A DNA stretch of 64,000 bases. Source: Lachnospiraceae bacterium (GTDB lineage Bacteria > Bacillota > Clostridia > Lachnospirales > Lachnospiraceae). Numbering within the stretch: the first letter of the stretch is position 1; each line of letters begins with the position of its first letter. This document shows positions 24,997 through 33,941 of this stretch, piece by piece. The translations under genes were made by a program, and so were the position numbers. A model generated the notes under the pieces. That model saw nothing but the letters and a program-made list of their open reading frames with translations. It was not told the DNA's origin and did no database searches. The stretch is from contig JAGBEV010000053.1 in the NCBI GenBank assembly GCA_017936785.1, forward strand, positions 62,001-126,000, given 5' to 3'.

Positions 24997-25044
24997 AAGC
25001 CTTTTTCCCTTTTCTATATGCAGTGGAAAATCATTTTAGAATAT

Positions 25045-25479
25045 TTACTGATTTGCCATCCGCTTTCTTTCTGCAAGAGCATCATTCAGTTGTTTTGCCC
25101 TTCTTAGATCGTCACAAAAAACGCTGGCACGAATGATCACATAAACAGCTAAGACAATAAAGAAAAAGAATATGCCCTGTAAAACCGTTTCGTAAAGCCC
25201 CAGATATCTGCCAAATACCATTAAGACACATTCCAGCAAAAGAAAATGTATCACAAGTCTCACATTCATTTCCTTCTGGCTCAGTTCTCTTTTGGAATAA
25301 AATATAAGAGATGGTAAATCTCCTGCCAGTGAAAATATAAGCATCTGACCAAAATAATCCACTCCAAAAACTGATTCCTTAGAGAAAACCAGACAAAAAA
25401 CAAAAGTTGCCATCATAGAACAGCCGTAAATGGCAGGATAACTGACCAGTATTTTTTTTATAAGATCCCGTAATTCCAT
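25045..25479 (-). CDS. DUF3021 family membrane protein
   Basis: 144 residues from ATG 25479 (AGGAGG 6 nt upstream), 10 bp after the LytTR stop. Four membrane helices and short loops. DUF3021 proteins are almost always encoded beside a small LytTR regulator and are thought to bind and restrain it at the membrane (family knowledge, not proven here). The downstream ABC exporter completes the usual cassette. Confidence 0.85.
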   Translation of the reverse strand: MELRDLIKKILVSYPAIYGCSMMATFVFCLVFSKESVFGVDYFGQMLIFSLAGDLPSLIFYSKRELSQKEMNVRLVIHFLLLECVLMVFGRYLGLYETVLQGIFFFFIVLAVYVIIRASVFCDDLRRAKQLNDALAERKRMANQ

Positions 25480-25489
25480 GACGTACCTC

Positions 25490-25927
25490 CTATAGTCCCA
25501 ATATCTTCTTAAGCTGGGGAACATAACCTCTGGACACTAACAGCTTTTCCCCATTATCCATATGTGCCTCAAATCTGCCGCTGAAAGAAGGCTTGATATG
25601 GGAAATTTTCATGGCATTGATCACTGTTGACTTGGAAGCCCTGAAAAACTGCGTTCCCGCCGTAAGCTCTTCAAATTCATATAATTTCAGCTTTGTTTCA
25701 TATACCTGGTTTTCACAATATAAAAAGGATTTCTGGTCTACTGTATCAAAATAATAGATATCCTTAAGACTGAGGCGGTAAATCTCATCCCCCTGCATTC
25801 CCGTCAACTGCTCTTTTGACACCTTTAATCTATGTAACAATGCCATAATCTCATCATTCATTTCATGACACTTGATTATAATCTCCTCTTCTTCCCCCTG
25901 AGGAATTTCTTCAATGGAAATCTTCAC
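25490..25927 (-). CDS. LytTR-family DNA-binding regulator
   Basis: 145 residues. There is no receiver domain. The N-terminal ~40 residues are acidic, and the LytTR domain covers ~45-143 (EIYRLSLKDIYYFDTVDQKSFLYCENQVYETKLKLYEFEE...FFRASKSTVINAMKISHIKP). This one-domain form with DUF3021 is a known stand-alone regulator type. Only 16 bp separate it from the upstream EamA gene, so partial co-transcription is possible. Likely target: the phased repeats at 24842-24890. Confidence 0.9.
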   Translation of the reverse strand: MKISIEEIPQGEEEEIIIKCHEMNDEIMALLHRLKVSKEQLTGMQGDEIYRLSLKDIYYFDTVDQKSFLYCENQVYETKLKLYEFEELTAGTQFFRASKSTVINAMKISHIKPSFSGRFEAHMDNGEKLLVSRGYVPQLKKILGL

Positions 25928-25943
25928 CTGTTATCTCCTTCAT

Positions 25944-26807
25944 TTACGCAATTATCATAAGAAGCGTCCCCGCCACGATACATACAAGTCCGCCCAGGGC
26001 TTTTCCCCATATCTTTTCTTTAAAGATCACTGCTGAAGCAATGACCACAAACAAAATACTCATTTTATCAATAGGCACTACCACACTGGCAAGACCATCA
26101 TGTAATGCCTTAAAATAACAAAGCCAGGAAGCTCCTGTGGCAAAACCGGACAATGTGATAAAAAGCAATTCTCTTTTTTCTATTCCCCTGACCTGATCCT
26201 TCTTACCTCCTGCAAGCACCATGATCCATGCCATCACAAGCACTACTACGGTCCGGATGGCTGTTCCCAGATTGGATTCCACATCTTCAATACCGATTTT
26301 GCCCAGAATAGAGGTCAGAGCTGCAAATACTGCAGATCCCAGGGCATATAAAAGCCATTTTGGATCATGAACCGCATTTTGTTCTCTCTTTTTCCAGTCA
26401 ACCATTAAATAAGTCCCGGCTGTGATCAGGATCAATGCAATTCCTTTGGCAGAAGAAAAAGGTTCTTTTAAGATCACAAAGGCAAAGATCAGAGTAAATA
26501 CGATACTGCTTTTATCCACAGCAACTACCTTATTGACTTCTCCAAGCTGCAGTGCCCTGAAATAGCAAAGCCAGGAAGCTCCTGTGGCAAAGCCGGACAA
26601 GATCAAAAATATCCAGCTCTTCCATTCCACATTCCCGATATCATGAAAGGAACCGGCAAAAAATACCATAATCCATGCAAACACCATGACCACACCTGTC
26701 CTGATGGCAGTTGCCACTGTAGAATCCGTCTTTTTAATTCCACATTTTGCCAAAATCGTTGTCAATGCTGCAAATATAGATGATGCCAATGCCAGTACAA
26801 TCCACAT
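25944..26807 (-). CDS. EamA-family (DMT) transporter
   Basis: 287 residues with ten hydrophobic helices in two repeated EamA halves. Each half contains a near-identical stretch (GFATGASWLCYFRALQ near 73 and GFATGASWLCYFKALH near 225), and AIRTGVVMVFAWIMV / AIRTVVVLVMAWIMV also repeats. Family members export amino acids, nucleosides or drugs; the substrate is not evident. GGGAGGCATCCT precedes the start. Confidence 0.88.
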   Translation of the reverse strand: MWIVLALASSIFAALTTILAKCGIKKTDSTVATAIRTGVVMVFAWIMVFFAGSFHDIGNVEWKSWIFLILSGFATGASWLCYFRALQLGEVNKVVAVDKSSIVFTLIFAFVILKEPFSSAKGIALILITAGTYLMVDWKKREQNAVHDPKWLLYALGSAVFAALTSILGKIGIEDVESNLGTAIRTVVVLVMAWIMVLAGGKKDQVRGIEKRELLFITLSGFATGASWLCYFKALHDGLASVVVPIDKMSILFVVIASAVIFKEKIWGKALGGLVCIVAGTLLMIIA

Positions 26808-26897
26808 AGGATGCCTCCCATCTAAAGATACTTTACCATAGTTTTTCGTTTTTTTACACTATCCTATTACATATCCTTATAACTTTCTTTTTTCTTC

Positions 26898-26938
26898 ATG
26901 AAAAAAAGAACCATGTGCAGTTTTTTGCACACAGTTCT
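26898..26938 (-). terminator. Terminator of the DUF554 gene
   Basis: On the minus strand AAGAAC-TG-TGTGCA pairs with TGCACA-TG-GTTCTT around AAAAAC, followed by a run of eight T. It lies 3 bp after the DUF554 stop. Confidence 0.88.
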
Positions 26939-26940
26939 TC

Positions 26941-27660
26941 CTAATTAGCCATAAAAGCCCAAATAACTGCTATTATAATAGCCGGCAGCATATTCCCCAC
27001 TTTAATCTTTTTATCAAAGATCAGGTTCACGCCCACGCAAAAAATCAACATGGAACCGGTCAGGGACAAATTGTTTAAAGCCGCTTCTGTCATAAGGGGC
27101 TCTATCAGCTTTGCCAAAAGCGTAATGGCACCTTGAAATAAAAAGACGGGGATTGCTGCAAAAATACACCCTTTTCCCATGGAAGCCGTCATAACGATCA
27201 CGATCAAAAGATCTAAAACCGCTTTTAATGCCAGAGTGGAATAATCCCCATAAATGCCATCCTGTATAGAACCTACGATTGCCATGGCACCTATACAGAT
27301 GGTAAGGGAAGTTGTAACAAAGCCATTTACAAAAGAAGCATCTTTGGCATTTCCGGTTTTTGCTTTCAGCCATTCTCCAAACTGCTCCATGCGCAGCTCT
27401 ATATTTAATAATTCTCCGATCAATGACCCAATGGCGAAGCTGCCGATAATCATCATGGTCCCTCCGCTGCTGAGCCGGTCATTGCTGACCACCATCATCT
27501 TTTCCATGGCTCCACCGATACCTACAAACAAAACACATACGCCTACGGATTTCATCAGTGTATCCTGAAAACGCTGGCTTAAAAATCTTCCAAACAGCAT
27601 TCCGATAATGCCGCCTGCTATGATTCCTGCCACATTGATCAAAGTTCCAAGTCCTATCAT
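26941..27660 (-). CDS. DUF554 family membrane protein
   Basis: 239 residues from ATG 27660 (AGAGAGGTAG upstream). About seven membrane helices, with the Gly-rich start MIGLGTLINVAGIIAGGIIGMLFG typical of DUF554 (YdfK/YqgA-like). Function of the family is not established. Single gene with its own terminator. Confidence 0.85.
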   Translation of the reverse strand: MIGLGTLINVAGIIAGGIIGMLFGRFLSQRFQDTLMKSVGVCVLFVGIGGAMEKMMVVSNDRLSSGGTMMIIGSFAIGSLIGELLNIELRMEQFGEWLKAKTGNAKDASFVNGFVTTSLTICIGAMAIVGSIQDGIYGDYSTLALKAVLDLLIVIVMTASMGKGCIFAAIPVFLFQGAITLLAKLIEPLMTEAALNNLSLTGSMLIFCVGVNLIFDKKIKVGNMLPAIIIAVIWAFMAN

Positions 27661-27789
27661 TTTTTCTACCTCTCTTATGTCACACCTTGCGGCAGCATAT
27701 TTCATGCTTCAATCTCCGCACAAAACACTCTACCAGCATATGGTATCACAAATCAAGAGTTTTTTTACTTCTTTATCAGCGCTTCCTTA

Positions 27790-28962
27790 TTAACGATATG
27801 ACCTTTCAAAAATCCCGGCGCATTCCTCATGGGACATCGGTACACGGTCACAGGCAAATAAACCGCCCATAGTGTCTCTGGCATTCTTAGCCAGGGTCAT
27901 AAATTCATTGTTCTGAATGCCGTAATCTGACATCTTCAGGTCTGCCACACCGCACTCTTTTTGCAATTTTGCAAGTGCTGTAATAAAGTCTATAGGCTCC
28001 TTTGCGTCCTTCATGCCCAAAGCCTGTGCCATACGTACAAACCGCTCATCACAGGCATGTTTCTCTATAAAATGTTTATAATATTCTATGGAGATCATGA
28101 TCAGTCCCGCTCCATGAGGCAGTTCATGGTGATAAGCGCTCATAGCATGCTCCATGGAATGCTCGCTGGTACATGCGCTGATGGTCATGACCACGCCGGA
28201 TAGGGTATTGGCAAAAGCCACATGCTCTCTTGCTTCCATATCGGAACCATCCTTTACGGCACGCGCCAGATATGCGCCAATGTTCTCAATAGCTGTCAAA
28301 GCATACATATCGCTCATCAGGTTAGCAGGCGCTGCAATATAACATTCCACACTGTGAAATAAGGCATCAAAGCCCTGATATGCCGTAAATTCTGCCGGCA
28401 CGGATTTCATCAGTTCAGGGTCCACCACTGCGATTCTGGGGAATAAGGAATCATACCCGCCAAAACCGATCTTTTCATTGGTTTCGTCATTGGAAATAAC
28501 GCCGTACTGGTCCACTTCGCTGCCGGTTCCTGCTGTTGTGGTGATCGCCACAATAGGAAGCGGTTCATGGACAAGGGCTTTCTCCTTTCCCGTTCCGCCG
28601 CTTACATAATCCCATAGATCACCTTCATTGGTCGCCATTGCCGCAATGGCTTTGGATGCGTCCATAACGCTGCCGCCGCCTAATGCCACAATAAAATCAC
28701 AGCCGTTTTTCTTTGCACATGCTGCTCCTTCCATAACTGTAGATTTCAAAGGATTTGCCATGATCCCGTTAAATACAACACTTTCCACTCCTGCTAATCT
28801 TAGTTGTTCTTCCGTCCTTGCCAAAGAACCGTTTTCCCTGGTGGATTTTCCGTTGGAAATAACGATCAATGCCTTTTTTCCCGGCATTTTTTGAATGTTT
28901 AAATTGTTCAGCTGCCCTTCACCAAATAAGATTCTGGTAGGTATATACATTTGAAAGCTCAT
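27790..28962 (-). CDS. Iron-containing alcohol dehydrogenase
   Basis: 390 residues from ATG 28962 (AAAGGAG upstream; the ORF is open 24 bp further). Group III dehydrogenase: NAD(P)-binding GGGSVMDASKAIA (~95-107), TTTAGTGSEV, and metal ligands in GFDALFHSVECYI and SEHSMEHAMSAYHHELPHGAG. It reduces or oxidises an alcohol/aldehyde with NAD(P)H; the closest sense is a butanol-dehydrogenase/YqhD-like enzyme. Divergent from a MerR regulator, with a MerR-type 19-bp-spacer promoter between them. Confidence 0.93.
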   Translation of the reverse strand: MSFQMYIPTRILFGEGQLNNLNIQKMPGKKALIVISNGKSTRENGSLARTEEQLRLAGVESVVFNGIMANPLKSTVMEGAACAKKNGCDFIVALGGGSVMDASKAIAAMATNEGDLWDYVSGGTGKEKALVHEPLPIVAITTTAGTGSEVDQYGVISNDETNEKIGFGGYDSLFPRIAVVDPELMKSVPAEFTAYQGFDALFHSVECYIAAPANLMSDMYALTAIENIGAYLARAVKDGSDMEAREHVAFANTLSGVVMTISACTSEHSMEHAMSAYHHELPHGAGLIMISIEYYKHFIEKHACDERFVRMAQALGMKDAKEPIDFITALAKLQKECGVADLKMSDYGIQNNEFMTLAKNARDTMGGLFACDRVPMSHEECAGIFERSYR

Positions 28963-29029
28963 CTTTCCACTCCTTTTCATTGACATATTTTCAAATTAAC
29001 ATTATACTTGCTTCTAGAAGTTATTTTAG

Positions 29030-29060
29030 ATTATAGAACTTAAAGTCAACTTTAAGTCAA
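29030..29060 (-). promoter_or_regulatory. MerR-type promoter of the alcohol dehydrogenase
   Basis: Minus strand TTGACT (complement of 29055-29060), 19-bp spacer, TATAAT (complement of 29030-29035). The spacer holds the dyad CTTAAAGT-CA-ACTTTAAG. A 19-bp spacer with a central dyad is characteristic of MerR-activated promoters; the divergent gene encodes a MerR protein. Confidence 0.85.
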
Positions 29061-29093
29061 TGGTTTTATATAAAAAAATTAGGAGAAAATATA

Positions 29094-29540
29094 ATGCTTT
29101 ATACCGTAGGCGAAATGGCAAAGAAAATGAATGTAGCGCCTTCTACTCTGCGCTACTATGACAAAGAAGGACTGCTTCCCTTTGTGGAACGCTCCGACGG
29201 CGGCATCCGCATGTTTAAGGATTCGGATTTTGAATGGCTGCATATTATCGAATGCCTGAAGAAAACCGGAATGTCCATCAAGGATATCAAGACATTTATC
29301 GATTGGTGCATTGAAGGGGATTCCACCATTGAACAGCGGCTTCAACTGATCGACCGCCAGCGCGATGCAGTACTGGCGCAGATGGCACAAATGCAGGAAA
29401 CCTTAGATACCTTAAATTATAAGCACTGGTACTATGAAGTTGCAAAAGAAGCCGGAACCTGTGCTGTGCACAAAAACATGGAGGAGAAGGATATTCCGAA
29501 AGAGTTTCATCAGGTTATCCACAAATCCCGCAGCTTATAA
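29094..29540 (+). CDS. MerR-family transcriptional regulator
   Basis: 148 residues. The N-terminal winged helix (YTVGEMAKKMNVAPSTLRYYDKEGLLPF, 3-30) and second helix pair (FKDSDFEWLHIIECLKKTGMSIKDIKTFI) are classical. A long coiled-coil dimer helix (~80-110) leads to a short C-terminus with a single Cys, as in the aldehyde- or stress-responsive AdhR/NmlR-like group. Likely activates the divergent alcohol dehydrogenase. Confidence 0.92.
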   Translation: MLYTVGEMAKKMNVAPSTLRYYDKEGLLPFVERSDGGIRMFKDSDFEWLHIIECLKKTGMSIKDIKTFIDWCIEGDSTIEQRLQLIDRQRDAVLAQMAQMQETLDTLNYKHWYYEVAKEAGTCAVHKNMEEKDIPKEFHQVIHKSRSL

Positions 29541-29546
29541 AAAATG

Positions 29547-29613
29547 GGCTGTTGAAAGTTAAGTCTGCACCAATTCGTTAATCGCACAGACCTGCCTTTC
29601 AACAGCTCTTTTT
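29547..29613. terminator. Bidirectional terminator
   Basis: GGCTGTTGAAAG (29547-29558) pairs with CTTTCAACAGCT (29596-29607). An inner GTCTG/CAGAC stem gives a branched hairpin. T5 follows on the plus side (MerR), and a T6 run on the minus side serves the convergent lipoprotein gene. Confidence 0.85.
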
Positions 29614-29614
29614 G

Positions 29615-29965
29615 TTAATCTGCCTTTTCTACGGAAATCACCTGTCCCATAAAGGCATCTACCGTCGACAATTGACCGGTATAAGTTACTGTGACCTTAT
29701 CATCCACTTTAAAACCACTGATATCAGGAGTACCGCCTTCAATAGGAAATGAATACCAGTTGCCGTCTTCTGCTTTCATTGTGAACATAAAATCTTTAAT
29801 CTCATCTATGGTTCCCGTAACACTGGAAGTCTCCTCTTCCGAATCCCCTGTTTCTGCCTCCAACTCCTCACCATTTTCCGGTGCATCAGCCTTTTCTTCC
29901 AACCCGCAGGCAGATGCCATTGCCATAAAACAAGTTAAGAGTGCAAGTAAAATTATTTTTTTCAT
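29615..29965 (-). CDS. Small lipoprotein, unknown
   Basis: 116 residues from ATG 29965 (AAAGGTGG upstream; a longer open frame to 30061 lacks a ribosome site). Lipoprotein signal with lipobox ASAC (Cys ~20), then an acidic linker (~22-48). The small beta domain (SVTGTIDEIKDFMFTMKAEDGNWYSFPIEGG...VDDKVTVTYTGQL) resembles OB-like domains of other clostridial lipoproteins. Function unknown. Confidence 0.75.
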   Translation of the reverse strand: MKKIILLALLTCFMAMASACGLEEKADAPENGEELEAETGDSEEETSSVTGTIDEIKDFMFTMKAEDGNWYSFPIEGGTPDISGFKVDDKVTVTYTGQLSTVDAFMGQVISVEKAD

Positions 29966-30050
29966 ATGAAATACCACCTTTCTTCTGATACTTGTAATTC
30001 GCATGGTCCTATTATTTTCTGACCCAAAGGCAGCATTTATTCTATATCTT

Positions 30051-30434
30051 TTAACAATCATTCAAAAACAATTCCGTCATACTGTCCAGCCCGTACATGG
30101 ATACTGCATTTTTTACTCCTGCGGATATTTCCTCCCTGCAAAAATCATGCTCCAGCAAGAAATCATCATCCTTATCATTTAAATAGGAATAAAATAAAAG
30201 TGCAGCTTCCAGGCCCTGATAATCCTGTCCATCCAACATTTCATACAATCGGTTTTCTGCATCATCAACCTTTCCTTCATCAACCATATCAAGCAGACGT
30301 TCCAATGTCTCTTTTGTTTCCTGATCTTCCATCAGATCGGGCAGTCGGTGAGGAACATCGATCTGAAACAGCAGCTTTAACAGCGTTCTGACCATCTCTT
30401 TGATCAGACGCATAATATAATCCTGTTCAAACAT
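30051..30434 (-). CDS. DUF6483 family protein
   Basis: 127 residues from ATG 30434 (AGAGGAGAAAA upstream). All-helical: FEQDYIMRLIKEMVRTLLKLLF at the N-terminus, then a helix-turn-helix repeat region (LERLLDMVDEGKVDDAENRLYEML) resembling TPR pairs. The family is small and restricted to Clostridia; function unknown. Confidence 0.7.
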   Translation of the reverse strand: MFEQDYIMRLIKEMVRTLLKLLFQIDVPHRLPDLMEDQETKETLERLLDMVDEGKVDDAENRLYEMLDGQDYQGLEAALLFYSYLNDKDDDFLLEHDFCREEISAGVKNAVSMYGLDSMTELFLNDC

Positions 30435-30534
30435 TTTTTCTCCTCTCTGCATTTATCACATATGCCTATATATCCTCTTTCGATATAGAGACCTTATTTG
30501 ATATCAAATGTTCATAAAATAATGCAGAAAGGAT

Positions 30535-30879
30535 TCAATTATTCATTCGTATTTTTAAGGTTACGATCGTTTCCTTAACAGGAAGCTCTCGGACATGATC
30601 GAGCCATATAAAAACAACAATAAGTGCTATAAGCAGAAAATAAATCTGGAATACATTTCTTCCCTTTGAGCGCACTGCCTCATGCTCTGACCCTGAAACG
30701 GATCTGACCTCGCTTTCCGTTTCTGTCTCACTTACTGAAAAGGCTGTAATTTCTCCAAATAAACCATGGGAATTGACAGCATGACAGGGTACAACGGTCA
30801 TGGATACAGAAACAGTAAAGAGCAAAATCAATATTTTTAAGAAACGCGGTTTCTTTCCCCAGCCCTTTCCATGATTCAT
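30535..30879 (-). CDS. Small exported/membrane protein, unknown
   Basis: 114 residues. A basic N-terminus and hydrophobic signal helix (ILILLFTVSVSMTVV, ending CHA), then a Ser/Glu-rich extracytoplasmic stretch (SETETESEVRSVSGSEHEAV). A single membrane helix (IYFLLIALIVVFIWL) and a short C-terminal tail follow. No family recognised. Confidence 0.6.
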   Translation of the reverse strand: MNHGKGWGKKPRFLKILILLFTVSVSMTVVPCHAVNSHGLFGEITAFSVSETETESEVRSVSGSEHEAVRSKGRNVFQIYFLLIALIVVFIWLDHVRELPVKETIVTLKIRMNN

Positions 30880-30914
30880 TACAATTCCCTCTTACTTTCT
30901 TATATGCCTTTCAC

Positions 30915-31454
30915 TTAGTTATTCCGGCTGCAATTTGCCGCATCAATGGCAATGACTAACAGCAATCCCATCAATTCATCAGCAGGATTTGCAAAATCAA
31001 TAACATAAGTATCTCCCCAATTTATATTTAGGGTATACTGACCATCACCGGAATTCTCACTATCAACAGCATCGGTATCTCCCCAATGAAAAAATTCTTT
31101 ATAAATATGCATGATTGCACTGCATCCTTGATAGACATCATACCTCCAGCCCAGAAAATCACCTTCAACCCGCCATCCGTTAAAATCAATTTCATATTGA
31201 GGGTAGAAAAAAGTAAATTTCTTTTGTATATATCCCCGTATCATACCATTTACTTCTATATCAAAAGCAGGCAAAAAAGTCATGATTCTCTGCCTGATAA
31301 CACCTATTTCATTATGGTTGCAGTCATAGACATGCAGTTGATGCCCAAGTGCAATCAGCTCTGCCTTCACAAAATATTTTACACGTCCGCTTTCATCATA
31401 AATGTCATAAGAATCCGTCCATGAAAAAACTCTCTGCTTGATCAATAATCTCAT
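30915..31454 (-). CDS. LURP-one-related (LOR) family protein
   Basis: 179 residues. The beta-rich LOR/tubby-like fold is visible: MRLLIKQRVFSWTDSYDIYDESGRVKYFVKAELIALGHQLHVYD, then IGVIRQRIMTFLPAFDIEVNG and the final DTYVIDFANPADELMGLLLVIAIDAA helix. The role of bacterial members is unsettled. Its start overlaps the stop of the Rpn-type gene by 4 bp, so the two are co-translated. Confidence 0.85.
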   Translation of the reverse strand: MRLLIKQRVFSWTDSYDIYDESGRVKYFVKAELIALGHQLHVYDCNHNEIGVIRQRIMTFLPAFDIEVNGMIRGYIQKKFTFFYPQYEIDFNGWRVEGDFLGWRYDVYQGCSAIMHIYKEFFHWGDTDAVDSENSGDGQYTLNINWGDTYVIDFANPADELMGLLLVIAIDAANCSRNN

Positions 31455-32425
31455 AATATATCACCCCAGTATTGGTTTACATAATTTCGGGCATCTGTTG
31501 GAAGAAGCGATAATTTCATGATAATTCTGTTTTCAGTTTCTTCCCTTGACGCACCAAACTCTTTACAGGTTTCCACCAAAGCTTTGATGCTTTCTTTTAT
31601 TCCTTCTTTTATTCCTTCTTTTATTCCTTCTTTTATTCCTCTTTCCATTCCAATTTCTTCCTGCTCCATCATCAGTTCTTCAAACGCTTTGCACATAGGC
31701 ATATTCTCCTCTTCCATTTTTACGATCAATGTTTTCAGGTTCAAATTAACCGCAATTGCCAGTTCCGCATCATGACTCAGATTTTGAAAACTTTCCCTTT
31801 GAAATAGTTCTCTTAATCGTCCTCTGTCATTTCTGCATTGCAGTGCCAAAAAGAATTCTTTCAAATCCGTATGATAATCCTCAGGTTTTACAAGATCAGC
31901 CTCAACCACATGAATCTTATAATCCTGCAAAAATTCTTTAAAGTATTCTTCCGATTCTCCGGATGTTTCCAATATTTCCATTAACTTATCCGGAGCAGTC
32001 CATCTTCCTTCCCCTAAATACAATACTATGGTAATAACGGGAACAAACCGATCGGTCTCTTTCATCCTGCTTTTCTTCTCAACATAAGTATCATATGAAC
32101 GATCTTCCCGATGCTTTTGGTCATTTTCCCTGATCTGGCTTTCATATTCTCCGGCATCATAAAGCATGATCCGTTCCGGCATTCCATAATCTATTTCCGT
32201 TTCCAATTCTATGCCATAACGGATTCTGGGGTCTTTTTGCTCCATCAGAATATCCCGTCTTTTATTTCCTGCCGGACTGCTTAGTGCCGGATAACACCCA
32301 CCCAATCTGGTCAGCATTTCCTCCTTAACGATTCCTTTTCCATTGTAAATGTTCACATTTACCAGTTCTGCAAATCTCTTTCTCTTTGCAATATATGGGG
32401 TTGTATATGTATCTTTTTTACCCAT
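31451..32425 (-). CDS. Rpn-type PD-(D/E)XK nuclease family protein with GIKE repeats
   Basis: 324 residues from ATG 32425 (AAAGGAG 4 nt upstream). The open frame extends 147 bp further without a ribosome site. The N-terminus (YIAKRKRFAELVNVNIYNGKGIVKEEML) and nuclease core (RYGIELETEIDYGMPERIMLYDAGEYESQI, then FVPVITIVLYLGEGRW) fit the Lachnospiraceae Rpn-like family. Near the C-terminus a tetrapeptide repeat, (GIKE)x4 then SIK, is encoded by tandem 12-bp units at about 31592-31641. Second member of this family in the window. May act in recombination, although some relatives are thought to be defence nucleases. Confidence 0.72.
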   Translation of the reverse strand: MGKKDTYTTPYIAKRKRFAELVNVNIYNGKGIVKEEMLTRLGGCYPALSSPAGNKRRDILMEQKDPRIRYGIELETEIDYGMPERIMLYDAGEYESQIRENDQKHREDRSYDTYVEKKSRMKETDRFVPVITIVLYLGEGRWTAPDKLMEILETSGESEEYFKEFLQDYKIHVVEADLVKPEDYHTDLKEFFLALQCRNDRGRLRELFQRESFQNLSHDAELAIAVNLNLKTLIVKMEEENMPMCKAFEELMMEQEEIGMERGIKEGIKEGIKEGIKESIKALVETCKEFGASREETENRIIMKLSLLPTDARNYVNQYWGDIL

Positions 32426-32691
32426 ATAACTCCTTTCCGGCTGCTCCAAAAGGGATTTCCCATTTGTCCAGCCAATATTCAATTCATCTTTGTGAAATAT
32501 GGCTGAAACGCCGGAACCGGATATACCGGTATATCGTTCCTGAACGGAACTGAGATTTTCACATACAAGCAAGAATGAAATCTCCTTACTTTTGCGTGTA
32601 TTATAAATAACAATTCTTTTCTTGTCAATAGAATTTCTAAATATATCTTAACGTTTTTCCGTTAACTGCATTTTTTTATAAATCCTTACAG

Positions 32692-32917
32692 ATGATTGCA
32701 AATATGATAGGAGATTTTCTGAGAAGTTACCTTGACAAGCAGATTGCCATCGGCATTATTCACGGCGATCGTGAAAATGATGCCCTTTATCTGAAAAAAC
32801 TCATTGAGGAAAAAATGTGATTACATCAATTTTACGATTCAGCCCATCGGTCCCAGCATCGGCGCTCATTCCGGTCCCGGAACCGTAGGACTTATTTTCA
32901 TGGGAGATCATCCTTAA
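32692..32917 (+). pseudogene. DegV family remnant (C-terminal end, frameshifted)
   Basis: Frame 1 (32692-32820) reads IAIGIIHGDRENDALYLKKL and then IEEKM-stop. One base out of frame the next stretch reads DYINFTIQPIGPSIGAHSG, then PGTVGLIFMGDHP-stop (ends 32917). IGPxIGAHxGPGTxGL is the DegV C-terminal signature, and HGD...LKKLIEEK is the preceding helix. A single-base loss joins the halves. The first ~200 residues of a fatty-acid-binding DegV protein are missing. Confidence 0.85.
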
Positions 32918-32933
32918 ATTGAAATTTCCAGAA

Positions 32934-33941
32934 TCACCGCTCTGCTTTCCTTTGTCTGGCAGTCAGAACTCCAAATAGAATTCCTTGAATTCCTGCAAAA
33001 AGCACTCCGGCAACAGGCCAGATGATCCATGATCTGCCCCAAGCGTCGTAATAAAAGCTGATGCCTAAAAATATGGCTACAGTTATGCACCAATAAGCAG
33101 TGGCAAAAAACGAAATTTTCTTATTCATTTCTTTTTTCTCTACAGCATACTCTCCCTCCTGAAGAAGTTTTTCAAAGCTACCCTGAACCATTCCTGATTT
33201 CACAAATAAATACGCACTGCAGGCTACCAGACAAAGCAGCAATACCAGACAATATACATATATAAGGTCTTCTGCATTCATGGCTACTGCCAGAAATATA
33301 GGAATTACACTGATGATCGATAAAATAACACCTGCAACTATACTTTTTTGAAAAGATGTCTCAAATCCTTTTTTTCTTTCCTTTACCAATTCTTCTATTC
33401 CATATTGCAGGAAAATCTTTTCCTTTTCCAGGTATTCATATTTAGACAGCTTCATACCTGCCGGTACAATAATAGATACGCCTATGGCAACGAATATCAG
33501 GAGAACAACCATTCCCACCCCCGCAGCCATATCCTCCGATATTGCAATTCTTCCATACTCCTCCATTCCTCCCAACAGCAGCAGGCAGATGGGTGATAAA
33601 ACAAAAAGTGCAATTGCCGCTGCCATTTTGTAAGAAAGTTTTTGGGTCAGATCCATAAATTCATTGGCTTCTTCCATGGAAACATTGCGTGAGGTTTCCT
33701 CCATATCACACGTTTTTATTTCAATGTCTGCATAATTTTCCTCTTTGTCTTCTTTTAAAAGGTAATCTGTACTTACTGCAAAAATATCGCTGATCTTTAT
33801 GATCTTATCCAGATCAGGAATAGATTGTCCGCTCTCCCATTTACTTACAGATTGTCTGGATATATCCATCTTTTCTGCCAGTTCTTCCTGAGACCATCCT
33901 TTCTGTCTCCTTAAAAGTGAAATTTTTTCTGCTAAAGTCAT
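32934..33941 (-). CDS. XRE-family regulator with C-terminal membrane domain
   Basis: 335 residues from ATG 33941 (AAAGGAAAGTAAAT upstream; 13 further open codons precede). N-terminal HTH_3 (LAEKISLLRRQKGWSQEELAEKMDISRQSVSKWESGQSIPDLDKIIKISDIF, ~3-55). Residues ~110-335 contain five to six membrane helices with a charged loop. Membrane-bound XRE proteins of this layout are common in Clostridia; their targets are unknown. It reads leftward toward the DegV remnant. Confidence 0.85.
   Translation of the reverse strand: MTLAEKISLLRRQKGWSQEELAEKMDISRQSVSKWESGQSIPDLDKIIKISDIFAVSTDYLLKEDKEENYADIEIKTCDMEETSRNVSMEEANEFMDLTQKLSYKMAAAIALFVLSPICLLLLGGMEEYGRIAISEDMAAGVGMVVLLIFVAIGVSIIVPAGMKLSKYEYLEKEKIFLQYGIEELVKERKKGFETSFQKSIVAGVILSIISVIPIFLAVAMNAEDLIYVYCLVLLLCLVACSAYLFVKSGMVQGSFEKLLQEGEYAVEKKEMNKKISFFATAYWCITVAIFLGISFYYDAWGRSWIIWPVAGVLFAGIQGILFGVLTARQRKAER

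Noticed and set aside
31592-31641. Tandem 12-bp units considered as a CRISPR-like or intergenic repeat array
   Set aside because: They have no spacers and lie within the coding frame of the Rpn-type gene, giving GIKE repeats.
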